A stretch of DNA of 6,402 nt from Opitutaceae bacterium (GTDB lineage: Bacteria > Verrucomicrobiota > Verrucomicrobiia > Opitutales > Opitutaceae): positions 1 through 6,402 of the forward strand of contig JAHFTG010000127.1 of assembly GCA_023269455.1 (NCBI GenBank). The letters run 5' to 3'. Each line of letters starts with the position of its first letter. Position 1 is the first letter of the stretch. Positions 1-6,196 of the stretch are shown one piece after another. Below the pieces are notes generated by a model. The model ran no database searches. It was not told where the DNA came from and saw nothing but the letters and a program-made list of their open reading frames with translations. The translations under genes and the position numbers were made by a program.

Positions 1-36
1 TTGCAGGTAGTCGGCGTAGGCTTTCGGATAAGACAT
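1..36 (-). CDS. Start of an unidentified gene downstream of cysW (5' end only, runs off the window)
   Basis: An ATG at 36-34 opens a frame that reads MSYPKAYADYLQ to the window edge. An in-frame TAG lies six codons upstream with no other start between, so this ATG is the only likely start if the frame is a gene. It begins 30 nt after the cysW stop on the same strand, so it is probably the next operon member. No Shine-Dalgarno motif stands directly before it. Twelve residues are too few for a family call. They do not resemble the usual start of a CysA ATPase, which would be the expected partner here. The frame could also be spurious. Confidence 0.4.
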   Translation of the reverse strand, partial: MSYPKAYADYLQ

Positions 37-66
37 TGCTGAAGTGTTGGCGAGCTATGTGCAGGA

Positions 67-900
67 TCAACTCCTCGCCTTATCAGAACTGGGGATTTCA
101 CGGCGCTCGACCCAGATTTTCACAAGCATGGTGACGACGGCGATGGATGAGAGGATCGACGCGAGCGCGAAAGCCCCGGTGGCGACGCGGTCGTTGGAGA
201 GCAGCTCGATTTGCAGGGTCATCGTATTGGTCTCGTCGCGAATCGCGCTGGAGACGACGGCCACGGATCCAAACTCGCCCAGACATCGCGCGAAGCACAA
301 CGACACACCGTAGAAGAGCGCCCATTTGATGTTGGGCAGCGTGACATACCAAAACGTCTTCCAGCCGCTCGCCCCCAGCGTGATCGCCGCCTGCTCTTCC
401 TGTGTGCCCTGGCTCAACATGAGCGGCAGCACCTCGCGAAAAATAAACGGCGTCGTCACGATGGTCGTTATGATGAGGATGGCCGGGACGGAAAATACCA
501 TGCGTATGTCGTGATCCATCAGCCACGGCCCAAACAGTCCCTGCATCCCGAAAACAAAAAGATAGGCCACGCCGATCACGAGCGGCGGAATCGAGAGCGG
601 CAGCTCGATCACGCTGATGAGCAGACGCCGCCCGGGAAATGAAAACTTGGCCACCGCCCACGCCGCAGTGACGCCAAAGACGGTGTTGATCGGCACCGCC
701 ACCGCCGCCGCCAGCAGCGTAAGCCAGATCGCATGTCGCGTCGATGGATCGGCGAGATGCTGCGCGTAAACCGCCAGCCCTTCGTGAAACGCGAAATAAA
801 AAATCGCGCCCAATGGCAGCACGATCAGCAGTGACGCCAAGCCTGCTCCCACCACGACGAGGGCGATGCGCCCGCGATGCCCACGGATAGATGTGCTCAT
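67..900 (-). CDS. cysW: Sulfate ABC transporter permease CysW (second copy, sbp-linked)
   Basis: Inner-membrane channel subunit of the sulfate/thiosulfate importer, pairing with CysT and driven by CysA. The protein has 277 residues, typical for CysW, with about six hydrophobic segments. The cytoplasmic EAA coupling loop lies at about residues 168-191 (EEQAAITLGASGW, then LPNI). The CysW-type C-terminal block follows at 208-234 (GEFGSVAVVSSAIRDETNT, then LQIELL). The start overlaps the cysT stop as ATGA at 900-897, which suggests translational coupling. A GGAG sits 9 nt before the start. The segment at residues 50-60 (ADPSTRHAIWL) and the lack of an insertion after GPWL (124-127) recall the enterobacterial protein. 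The usual FAVSPV motif reads LSIPPL (102-107), and the common SGHIRGET reads SSAIRDET (217-224). By eye it is about half identical to the other CysW in this window. It holds two of the only three cysteines in the window (C202, C206). Confidence 0.93.
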   Translation of the reverse strand: MSTSIRGHRGRIALVVVGAGLASLLIVLPLGAIFYFAFHEGLAVYAQHLADPSTRHAIWLTLLAAAVAVPINTVFGVTAAWAVAKFSFPGRRLLISVIELPLSIPPLVIGVAYLFVFGMQGLFGPWLMDHDIRMVFSVPAILIITTIVTTPFIFREVLPLMLSQGTQEEQAAITLGASGWKTFWYVTLPNIKWALFYGVSLCFARCLGEFGSVAVVSSAIRDETNTMTLQIELLSNDRVATGAFALASILSSIAVVTMLVKIWVERREIPSSDKARS

Positions 901-1718
901 GCGTGCAATCTCCGGTAAAGTCGGCTCTGCACGACGTTCATCACGATCAATACCAGCAACGCAAAAACCAGAATCGCCGTGGCGAGCACCGAAGCGCCGG
1001 CATAGTCGAATTCACCCACGCGAATGTAGATCAAGAGCGCGGTGATTTCGGTCTTAAACGGAAGATTCCCTGCGATAAAAATCACGGCCCCGAACTCTCC
1101 AAGGCTCCGGACAAACGCCAGCGTAAGCCCCGCCAGCGTAGCGGGAAAAATCTCCGGGAAAATCACGCGCCAGAATGTCGTGAACGGCCCCGCACCAAGA
1201 CTGGCCGACGCTTCCTCCAGTTGCGGCTCCAGATCGGCCAGCACGGGCTGCACGGTGCGCACGATGAAGGGGAAACTGGTAAACGTCATCGCGAGGATGA
1301 TGCCGGGGAACGCGTAGGCGATCTTGATGCCGAACGGCGTGAAGAGATGCCCGATCAAGCCTTGCGGCGCGGTCAGCGTCGCGAGTGCCAGACCCGCCAC
1401 GGCGGTCGGCAGCGCAAAAGGCAGATCCACCACGGCGTCGAGCAGGCGGCGTCCGGGAAATTCGTAGCGCACCAGAATCCATGCGGTGAGCAGCCCGAGC
1501 ACGAGATTGATGAAGGTGGCGGCTCCGGCGGCGAGCAGCGTGATGCGATAAGTCGCGACCGCCCGCGAATCGGACAAGTAAGACCAGAGTTCCGTCCACG
1601 ACAGATTGGCGGTTTTAAAAACCAGCGCGCCCAGTGGCAGCAGCGTGACCAGACTGATAAAAAAAAGCGTGCTCCCCAAAGTCAGGCCGAAGCCGGGGAG
1701 CACGCTTGAACGTTTCAT
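897..1718 (-). CDS. cysT: Sulfate ABC transporter permease CysT/CysU (second copy, sbp-linked)
   Basis: Inner-membrane permease subunit that forms the sulfate channel with CysW. At 273 residues it has the normal family length. The N-terminal VLPGFGLTLG (6-15) leads into the first membrane segment, and about six hydrophobic segments are visible. The EAA loop is at about 168-190 (EEASASLGAGPFTTFW, then PEI). The family's C-terminal signature is at 205-226 (SLGEFGAVIFIAGNLPFKTEI). EFDYAGAS (236-243) and VVQSR near the end resemble the enterobacterial CysU, whereas the other CysT in this window reads KLEQYDYKGATAIA here. The gene starts 20 nt after the sbp stop and overlaps cysW by 4 nt, so the three genes very likely form one operon. 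No Shine-Dalgarno motif precedes the ATG. It has three Met including the initiator, and no Cys. Confidence 0.94.
   Translation of the reverse strand: MKRSSVLPGFGLTLGSTLFFISLVTLLPLGALVFKTANLSWTELWSYLSDSRAVATYRITLLAAGAATFINLVLGLLTAWILVRYEFPGRRLLDAVVDLPFALPTAVAGLALATLTAPQGLIGHLFTPFGIKIAYAFPGIILAMTFTSFPFIVRTVQPVLADLEPQLEEASASLGAGPFTTFWRVIFPEIFPATLAGLTLAFVRSLGEFGAVIFIAGNLPFKTEITALLIYIRVGEFDYAGASVLATAILVFALLVLIVMNVVQSRLYRRLHA
910..913 (-). promoter_or_regulatory. Shine-Dalgarno of the second cysW
   Basis: GGAG on the minus strand lies 9 nt upstream of the cysW ATG, inside the last codons of cysT. It supports the start at 900 and coupled translation through the ATGA overlap. It is the only clear Shine-Dalgarno I see before a gene start in this window. 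Confidence 0.55.
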
Positions 1719-1738
1719 GACAAAGGAAAGCCAACCGT

Positions 1739-2752
1739 TCAGCGGACGACCTCGGCGGCGTTTTCCTTGAGCAGCGTGTCAATCAGCGCGCCATTGGCGA
1801 AGAACCGCTCGGTGACTTTATCCCACGAGCCGAAAACCTTCCCGACTTCGAGCGTCTTGACCGGCGTGAATTGGCCCACATAGCGAGCGGCCACATCGGC
1901 GTCGCGCGGGCGGTAGAAGTTACGAGCCACGATATCCTGCCCCTGCGGTGTGTAGAGGAAATCGAGATAGGCTTTGGCGACGGCGGCGGTGCCTTTGCGT
2001 TTGGCGACGCGGTCAACGATCGCGACGGGAAACTCCGATACGATGCTGACCGTGGGTGTGACCACTTCGTAGGCGCTGTCAGGCGTGTGCGCGAGGGAGA
2101 GTGCCTCGGACTCGAAGGTCACGAGGACGTCGCCGATGCCGCGCTCGGCAAAGGTCGTGGTCGCGCCGCGCCCACCGGTGTCGAAGACGACCACGTTGGC
2201 CAGAACGCTCTTCAAGAACGCGCGGGCTTGGGCGGCGTCACCGCCGGATTTGTCGAGCGCGTAGGCGTAGTAGGCCAGCGCGGCGTAGCGACCGTTGCCA
2301 CCGGTCTTGGGATTCACCTGCACGATGGCGACGCCGGGCTTGGCGAGGTCGGACCAATCGTGGATGCCCTTGGGGTTGCCCTTGCGCACGAGAATCGTGT
2401 GAACGGAATAGTAGGGCGAGCTGCCATTGGGAAACTTCGTGGCCCAGTCGCGGGCGACGAGTTTGCTGTCGGCGAGCGCGTCGATGTCGGTGACTTGGTT
2501 AAAGGTCACGACGTCGGCCGGAAGCCCTTCGCGGATGGCGAGCGCCTGCTTCGACGAACCGGCGTGGGACTGCTTGATCTGCACGTCCTGACCGGACTTT
2601 TCCTTCCAGTAGGGAACGAAGGCTTTGTTGACGTCGGCAAAGAGTTCGCGCGAGACGTCGTAGGAAGCGTTGAGGATTTCTTGCTGGGCGTGCAGCGCCG
2701 GGGCGACGGCGAAGCCAAGCGCGGCAATGAGGCTGAGAAGGACGGGTTTCAT
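1739..2752 (-). CDS. sbp: Sulfate (or thiosulfate) ABC transporter substrate-binding protein, Sbp/CysP family
   Basis: Periplasmic receptor that hands sulfate to the CysT-CysW channel. It has 337 residues. A signal peptide spans about 1-22 (KP, a hydrophobic run, then LHA before QQ), with no lipobox Cys. Family motifs follow in order: NASYDVSRELF (28-38), SHAGSSKQ (62-69), SSPYYS (111-116), LVRKGNP and IHDW (121-133), NPKTGGNGR (147-155), DTGGRGATTTFAERG (191-205), LVTFESEA (210-217), FYRPRDADVA (279-288) and FGSW (307-310). Compared from memory with the E. coli pair, FESE and SEFPVA match CysP while FYRPRDADVA matches Sbp, so the preferred oxyanion is uncertain. Sbp residues that contact sulfate, Ser130 and Trp192, seem to be Gly151 and Phe213. 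The mature protein has no Cys and no Met. It is first in an operon with cysT and cysW. The start is the ATG directly before the signal peptide; only a poor GGAA lies upstream. Confidence 0.93.
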   Translation of the reverse strand: MKPVLLSLIAALGFAVAPALHAQQEILNASYDVSRELFADVNKAFVPYWKEKSGQDVQIKQSHAGSSKQALAIREGLPADVVTFNQVTDIDALADSKLVARDWATKFPNGSSPYYSVHTILVRKGNPKGIHDWSDLAKPGVAIVQVNPKTGGNGRYAALAYYAYALDKSGGDAAQARAFLKSVLANVVVFDTGGRGATTTFAERGIGDVLVTFESEALSLAHTPDSAYEVVTPTVSIVSEFPVAIVDRVAKRKGTAAVAKAYLDFLYTPQGQDIVARNFYRPRDADVAARYVGQFTPVKTLEVGKVFGSWDKVTERFFANGALIDTLLKENAAEVVR

Positions 2753-2871
2753 GGTGTGTTTTCCAGAGGAGGATTAAGACGAATCAGCCTGCGCCGGCGG
2801 TCCGGTGAACGGGTTGAAACTTAAACGGTGAGGTTGGGCTGGAGGCCATGAAGTGAACTTCTCTGGCTGAT
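2753..2871 (-). other. Leader region between the tRNA terminator and sbp
   Basis: These 119 nt lie between the tRNA terminator and the sbp start. Because the terminator should stop upstream transcription, a promoter for sbp-cysT-cysW is expected here, but I see no convincing -35/-10 pair. On the minus strand, CCGGACCGCCGG (2805-2794) can fold into a small 4-bp hairpin. It shares the 8-mer CGGACCGC with the upstream arm of the terminator. I recognise no known riboswitch or S-box pattern. The stretch TTAATCCTCCTCTGG is pyrimidine-rich where a Shine-Dalgarno would be expected. Confidence 0.4.
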
Positions 2872-2905
2872 AAAAACGGACCGGCCGAAGAACCGGCGCG
2901 GTCCG
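2872..2905 (-). terminator. Intrinsic terminator of the tRNA-Cys gene
   Basis: The minus-strand RNA forms a GC-rich hairpin. CGGACCG (2905-2899) pairs with CGGUCCG (2883-2877), with the outer stem fully complementary. After a one-base bulge (C2898), GCCG (2897-2894) pairs with CGGC (2887-2884) around a small GUUCUU loop. UUUUU (2876-2872) follows directly. The hairpin starts four nt after the tRNA CCA end. The plus strand has no matching T-run, so it works in one direction only. It should end the tRNA transcript before sbp. Confidence 0.85.
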
Positions 2906-2909
2906 AAAA

Positions 2910-2984
2910 TGGAGGCGGGGGTTGGAGTCGAACCAACTCATAGGGCGCTTGCGGCACCGGGCCTCCCCACTTGGCTACCCCGCC
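2910..2984 (-). tRNA. tRNA-Cys (anticodon GCA), atypical anticodon loop
   Basis: A full cloverleaf can be drawn. The acceptor GGCGGGG (2984-2978) pairs 7/7 with CCCCGCC (2920-2914). The D arm is GCC/GGC with loop AAGTGGGGA, and the T arm is GTTGG/CCAAC with loop TTCGACT. Discriminator T73 (2913) is followed by encoded CCA (2912-2910). The anticodon loop reads CCGCAAG with GCA at 2952-2950. U73, GCA and G2:C71/C3:G70 are cysteine identity features known from E. coli. Odd points are C33 instead of the near-universal U33 (base 2953), G38 able to pair with C32, a C27·C43 mismatch, G where A21 is expected, C26 and A48. It is a recognisable tRNA-Cys, but either divergent or partly degenerate. It lies between cysK and sbp on their strand, with its own terminator. 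A weak promoter-like TAGAGT lies about 18 nt upstream. Normal decoding activity is uncertain. Confidence 0.85.
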
Positions 2985-3007
2985 GGGACGGAAGACCTGC
3001 AACTCTA

Positions 3008-3063
3008 AAACCTGAGACCTGAAGTTCGAAAAACTCCGACCTCAGCTTTCAGGTCTCAAGTTT
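3008..3063 (-). repeat. 16-bp inverted repeat after cysK, possible cysK terminator
   Basis: Plus-strand arm 3008-3023 (AAACCTGAGACCTGAA) is the reverse complement of 3048-3063 at 15 of 16 positions. In the minus-strand RNA the remaining position is a U·G wobble, so the stem is effectively complete, around a 24-nt loop. The repeat begins 16 nt after the cysK stop, and UUUUAGAG overlaps and follows the last arm. It could therefore be a weak intrinsic terminator or an RNA-end stabiliser. The heptamer CAGGTCT also appears once more nearer the tRNA (2999-2993), so a small dispersed repeat is another reading. Confidence 0.6.
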
Positions 3064-3079
3064 CAGCTTCCTGCATTCC

Positions 3080-4069
3080 TTACTTCGCCGCAGCCGGAGC
3101 GCCGAAGAAGCTCTCGACGTTGTCGCTCTCGACATCGACATCGGCGAACAACCACGAGGACAGGTAGCGCTCGGTCGAGGACGGCACGATGACGACGATC
3201 TTTTTGCCCGCGTTTTCAGGACGCTGGGCGAGCTGGAGCGCGGCCCAGATGGCGGCGCCGGAGGAAATGCCGACAGGGATGCCATCGAGCTTGATGACCT
3301 GCTTAGCGACCGGACCGGACTGGTCTTCCTTCACCTGGATAATCTCGTCGATGATCTTGGTGTTGAGGATGGCAGGGATGAAACCAGCGCCGATGCCCTG
3401 CAGCTTGTGCGGACCGGGCGCTCCGCCGGAAAGAACCGGGGAACCGGCAGGCTCGACGGCGACGATCTTGACGTTGGGATTCTTCGCTTTGAGCACTTCG
3501 CCGACACCGGTGATGGTGCCGCCGGTGCCGACGCCGGCGACGACGAAATCAACTTTGCCATCGGTATCGTTCCAGATTTCGAGAGCGGTCGTCTTGCGGT
3601 GGATCTCGGGGTTATCGGGATTGGCGAACTGCTGGAGGATGACGCTGTTCGGGATCTGCTTGTTGAGTTCCTCGGCCTTGGCGATCGCACCCTTCATGCC
3701 CTTCGGCCCTTCGGTGAGCACGAGCTTGGCGCCGAGAATCTTGAGGAGTTTACGGCGCTCAAGGGACATCGTCTCAGGCATCGTGAGGATCAACTTCAAG
3801 CCCTTGGCGGCGGCGACAAACGCCAGCGCGATGCCGGTATTGCCGGAGGTCGGCTCGATCAGGATCGTGTCCTGATTGATGCGGCCAGATTTAAGGGCTT
3901 CTTCAATCATGGCGTTACCGATGCGGTCTTTGACCGAAGAGAGCGGGTTGAAGAACTCCAGCTTGAGCAGCACTTCAGCCACGGAATTGTGGGCGGCGGC
4001 GGTGCGGTTGAGGCGGACCAACGGGGTGTTGCCGATGGTCTCGGTGATGTTGTTGTAGATGCGAGCCAT
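3080..4069 (-). CDS. cysK: Cysteine synthase A (O-acetylserine sulfhydrylase)
   Basis: PLP enzyme of the cytoplasm that makes cysteine from O-acetylserine and sulfide, the last step of sulfate assimilation. The 329-residue protein matches the family over its whole length. ITETIGNTPLVRLNR (8-22) opens the fold. The PLP lysine is K47 in SSVKDR. The substrate loop is PTSGNTG (73-79), the PLP-phosphate loop is GTGGT (181-185), and GISSGAA (267-273) holds the serine near the pyridine nitrogen. A short acidic, then Ala-rich tail follows RYLSSWLF. The protein has no Cys. The start is the ATG at 4069, in front of the usual MARIYNNI-like beginning. Its leader is A/T-rich without a Shine-Dalgarno. The 77-nt gap from cysA has no clear terminator, so readthrough from cysA or a private promoter are both possible; TTCACA (4130-4125) resembles a -35 box but has no good -10. 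CysK versus CysM cannot be proved, though the sequence favours CysK. Confidence 0.96.
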   Translation of the reverse strand: MARIYNNITETIGNTPLVRLNRTAAAHNSVAEVLLKLEFFNPLSSVKDRIGNAMIEEALKSGRINQDTILIEPTSGNTGIALAFVAAAKGLKLILTMPETMSLERRKLLKILGAKLVLTEGPKGMKGAIAKAEELNKQIPNSVILQQFANPDNPEIHRKTTALEIWNDTDGKVDFVVAGVGTGGTITGVGEVLKAKNPNVKIVAVEPAGSPVLSGGAPGPHKLQGIGAGFIPAILNTKIIDEIIQVKEDQSGPVAKQVIKLDGIPVGISSGAAIWAALQLAQRPENAGKKIVVIVPSSTERYLSSWLFADVDVESDNVESFFGAPAAAK

Positions 4070-4146
4070 AATGTTTATTTGGTTAACTTTAGGACGATAC
4101 GAACGATGCGGAAATTAGTGGAAATGTGAAGAACGTGAAAGCGGGC

Positions 4147-5205
4147 TCAGATCGCGTAATCTTCGGCAAACGTCCGGCTGCGGCGCACGCGCAGGAGCAC
4201 GGAGTCGTCGATGATGAGCTCGAGTTCGTCGAGCTGCTGACGGCTGAGTTCGACGTCGATGTATTCGCTGGAGCCGCGCACCACCGTGATGCGTGCGATG
4301 GAGCCGGCCGACTGGATCGAACGCACTACGACCCGCTCGCCTTCGGTCTCGGCGCCCGTGCGATGACGGAGGACTTCGAGTTCGTGCGGACGCACGAAGG
4401 CGACCTTGTTTACCTCGTCGGTGACGGGTGAGTTGTCGCCGTCGGCGGGCATTCCGCGCCAAGGAAGCTGGAGTTTGTTCACGTTACCGAGGAACTGATA
4501 AACGAACGGCGTGGCGGGATGGTCATAGACCTCCTGCGGCGAGCCGACCTGCTCGATCTTGGCGTTGTTCATGACGACCACCTCGTCGGCGATTTCCAAC
4601 GCCTCCTCCTGGTCGTGCGTCACGAAGACCGTGCTGATGCCGATCTCATCCTGGAAGTGGCGGAGCCAGCGGCGGAGCTCCTTGCGGACCTTCGCATCGA
4701 GTGCGCCGAACGGCTCGTCGAGCAGCAGCACCTTCGGCTCGACCGCGAGCGCGCGGGCCAGCGCGATGCGCTGGCGCTGACCGCCGGAAAGCTGGGCGGG
4801 GTAACGTTTCCCTAGGGCTTCGAGCTGCACGAGCTTGAGCAACTTGTTCACGCGGTCGGCGATCTCCGACTTGGCCGGGCGGTCCTTGCGCTTGCGGACG
4901 GTGAGGCCGAAGGCGACGTTTTCAGCCACGGTCATGTGGCGGAAGAGCGCGTAGTGTTGAAACACGAAGCCGACGCCGCGCTTGCCGGCGGGCACGTTGG
5001 TGACGTCTTCGCCGTGAAACTCAATGCGTCCGCTGCCCTCATCTGGAAACTCAAGTCCCGCGATGATGCGCAGGAGCGTGGTCTTGCCCGAACCCGACGG
5101 CCCGAGGAGCGCGACGAGTTTTCCGTCCGGCACATTGAGGTCCACGCCGCTGAGCGCAGTGTAGGTGCCGAAGGTTTTTTTGATGTTCTGGGCGATGATG
5201 CTCAT
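4147..5205 (-). CDS. cysA: Sulfate/thiosulfate ABC transporter ATP-binding protein CysA
   Basis: Cytoplasmic ATPase that powers sulfate import through CysT-CysW. The 352 residues match family length. Nucleotide-binding motifs are complete: Walker A GPSGSGKT (35-42), Q-loop Q83 in FVFQHYALF, signature LSGGQ (139-143), Walker B LLLDEP (160-165), D-loop GALD (167-170) and the switch His197 in VTHDQEEA. The run FQHYALFRHMTVAENVAFGL is typical of CysA. FLGNVNKL (238-245) begins the C-terminal regulatory, TOBE-like region, which ends with RSRTFAEDYAI. It begins 40 nt after the upstream cysW stop, so it is probably in one operon with that cysT-cysW pair. No Shine-Dalgarno is visible. It has no Cys and four Met. 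As the only ATPase gene seen here, it may also serve the second permease pair. Confidence 0.96.
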   Translation of the reverse strand: MSIIAQNIKKTFGTYTALSGVDLNVPDGKLVALLGPSGSGKTTLLRIIAGLEFPDEGSGRIEFHGEDVTNVPAGKRGVGFVFQHYALFRHMTVAENVAFGLTVRKRKDRPAKSEIADRVNKLLKLVQLEALGKRYPAQLSGGQRQRIALARALAVEPKVLLLDEPFGALDAKVRKELRRWLRHFQDEIGISTVFVTHDQEEALEIADEVVVMNNAKIEQVGSPQEVYDHPATPFVYQFLGNVNKLQLPWRGMPADGDNSPVTDEVNKVAFVRPHELEVLRHRTGAETEGERVVVRSIQSAGSIARITVVRGSSEYIDVELSRQQLDELELIIDDSVLLRVRRSRTFAEDYAI

Positions 5206-5245
5206 TCAGGAAAAAGCGAAAATAACGGAAAGGGATCAGGGAAAC

Positions 5246-6181
5246 TCAGGCGGCGCGGCTGCCCGCGTAGCGCCATTCGACCACGGATTTAAGAATCAAG
5301 GTGAAGATCGCCAGCAGGGCAAGAATCGAGGCCATCGCGAAGGCGGCCGTAAAATTGTATTCGTTGTAAAGGATCTCCACGTGCAGCGGGATCGTGTTCG
5401 TCTCGCCTCGGATGTGGCCCGAAACCACCGAGACCGCGCCAAACTCGCCCATCGCGCGGGCGTTGCACAGGATCACGCCATAAAACAATCCCCACTTGAT
5501 GTTCGGCAGAGTGACATGGCGGAAAATCTGCCAGCCGCTGGCCCCGAGCGTGAGCGCGGCAAATTCCTCGTCCGATCCCTGTGCCTGCATGAGCGGAATC
5601 AGTTCACGCGCGACAAAGGGAAACGTGACAAATGTCGTCGCCAGCACGATGCCAGGCACCGCGAAGATGATCTTGAAGTCCTGATCGACCAGCCACGACT
5701 GCAACGCCGGAAACCACGGGTGCTCGGCGTTCAAGTATTGGCCATACCACCCCTGTAACCCGAACACCAAAACGTAGATCAGGCCGGAGATAACCGGCGA
5801 CACCGCGAACGGCAGGTCAATGAGCGTGATGAGCACGTTCTTCCCTCGAAACTGGAACTTCGTGATCGCCCACGCCGCCGCGATGCCGAAGACGACATTC
5901 GCCGGCACGGAGATCGCCGACGCAATCAGAGTCAGTCGAATCGCCGCCAGCGCGTCGGACTCGATCAGCGAATGAAAATAAACTCCCAGGCCCTTCCGCA
6001 ACGCCTCGGCAAACACCGCCGCGAGTGGCAACACGAGGAAACCCGTAAGAAACAAAAGCGCCACCGCCGTGAGCGTCCAGCGCACCCATGCGGAATCGCG
6101 CGTCACCCGCGACGTGCGGCTTTCCGCCGAGGCGGACGAACCGGCGGATGGAGATTTAAGGGAGCTGACGACGGAGGCCAT
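5246..6181 (-). CDS. cysW: Sulfate ABC transporter permease CysW (first copy, cysA-linked)
   Basis: Channel subunit of the sulfate importer. The 311-residue protein is longer than the other CysW here. A Ser/Ala-rich hydrophilic N-terminus (about 1-32) precedes the first membrane segment. A 14-residue stretch rich in aromatics and proline (151-164, NAEHPWFPALQSWL) is inserted between two membrane segments, probably on the outer side. Canonical motifs are FAVSPV (125-130), the EAA loop (205-228, DEEFAALTLGASGW, then LPNI), and GEFGAVSVVSGHIRGETNT (245-263). It lies 15 nt after the cysT stop and 40 nt before cysA, a normal cysTWA operon order. Only one Cys (C239) is present. The ATG at 6181 has no Shine-Dalgarno. 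A later start is possible because the N-terminal 30 residues are not conserved in the family. Confidence 0.94.
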   Translation of the reverse strand: MASVVSSLKSPSAGSSASAESRTSRVTRDSAWVRWTLTAVALLFLTGFLVLPLAAVFAEALRKGLGVYFHSLIESDALAAIRLTLIASAISVPANVVFGIAAAWAITKFQFRGKNVLITLIDLPFAVSPVISGLIYVLVFGLQGWYGQYLNAEHPWFPALQSWLVDQDFKIIFAVPGIVLATTFVTFPFVARELIPLMQAQGSDEEFAALTLGASGWQIFRHVTLPNIKWGLFYGVILCNARAMGEFGAVSVVSGHIRGETNTIPLHVEILYNEYNFTAAFAMASILALLAIFTLILKSVVEWRYAGSRAA

Positions 6182-6196
6182 GAGAGTTGCGAGAGG

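Noticed and set aside
1871..2824. Long plus-strand open frame (317 codons) opposite sbp
   Set aside because: It mirrors sbp on the other strand in a high-GC region, has no recognisable motifs, and sbp is a certain gene. Similar long antisense frames opposite cysT (891-1709) and cysK (3407-4129) are rejected for the same reason.
2910..2984. T-box leader or other tRNA-like riboswitch instead of a tRNA gene
   Set aside because: The element is a complete cloverleaf with encoded CCA and discriminator. No T-box specifier stem or antiterminator sequence is seen, and the hairpin behind it looks like a plain gene-end terminator.
2784..3002. 72-codon minus-strand frame across the tRNA
   Set aside because: It runs through the tRNA and terminator, so it cannot be a credible protein gene.
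4070..4146. Promoter for cysK (TTCACA at 4130-4125, TAAAGT near 4088)
   Set aside because: The -35-like and -10-like hexamers are not at a workable distance from each other, and other pairings match poorly. The GTTAAC palindrome and the TTCAC direct repeat are too short to call an operator.
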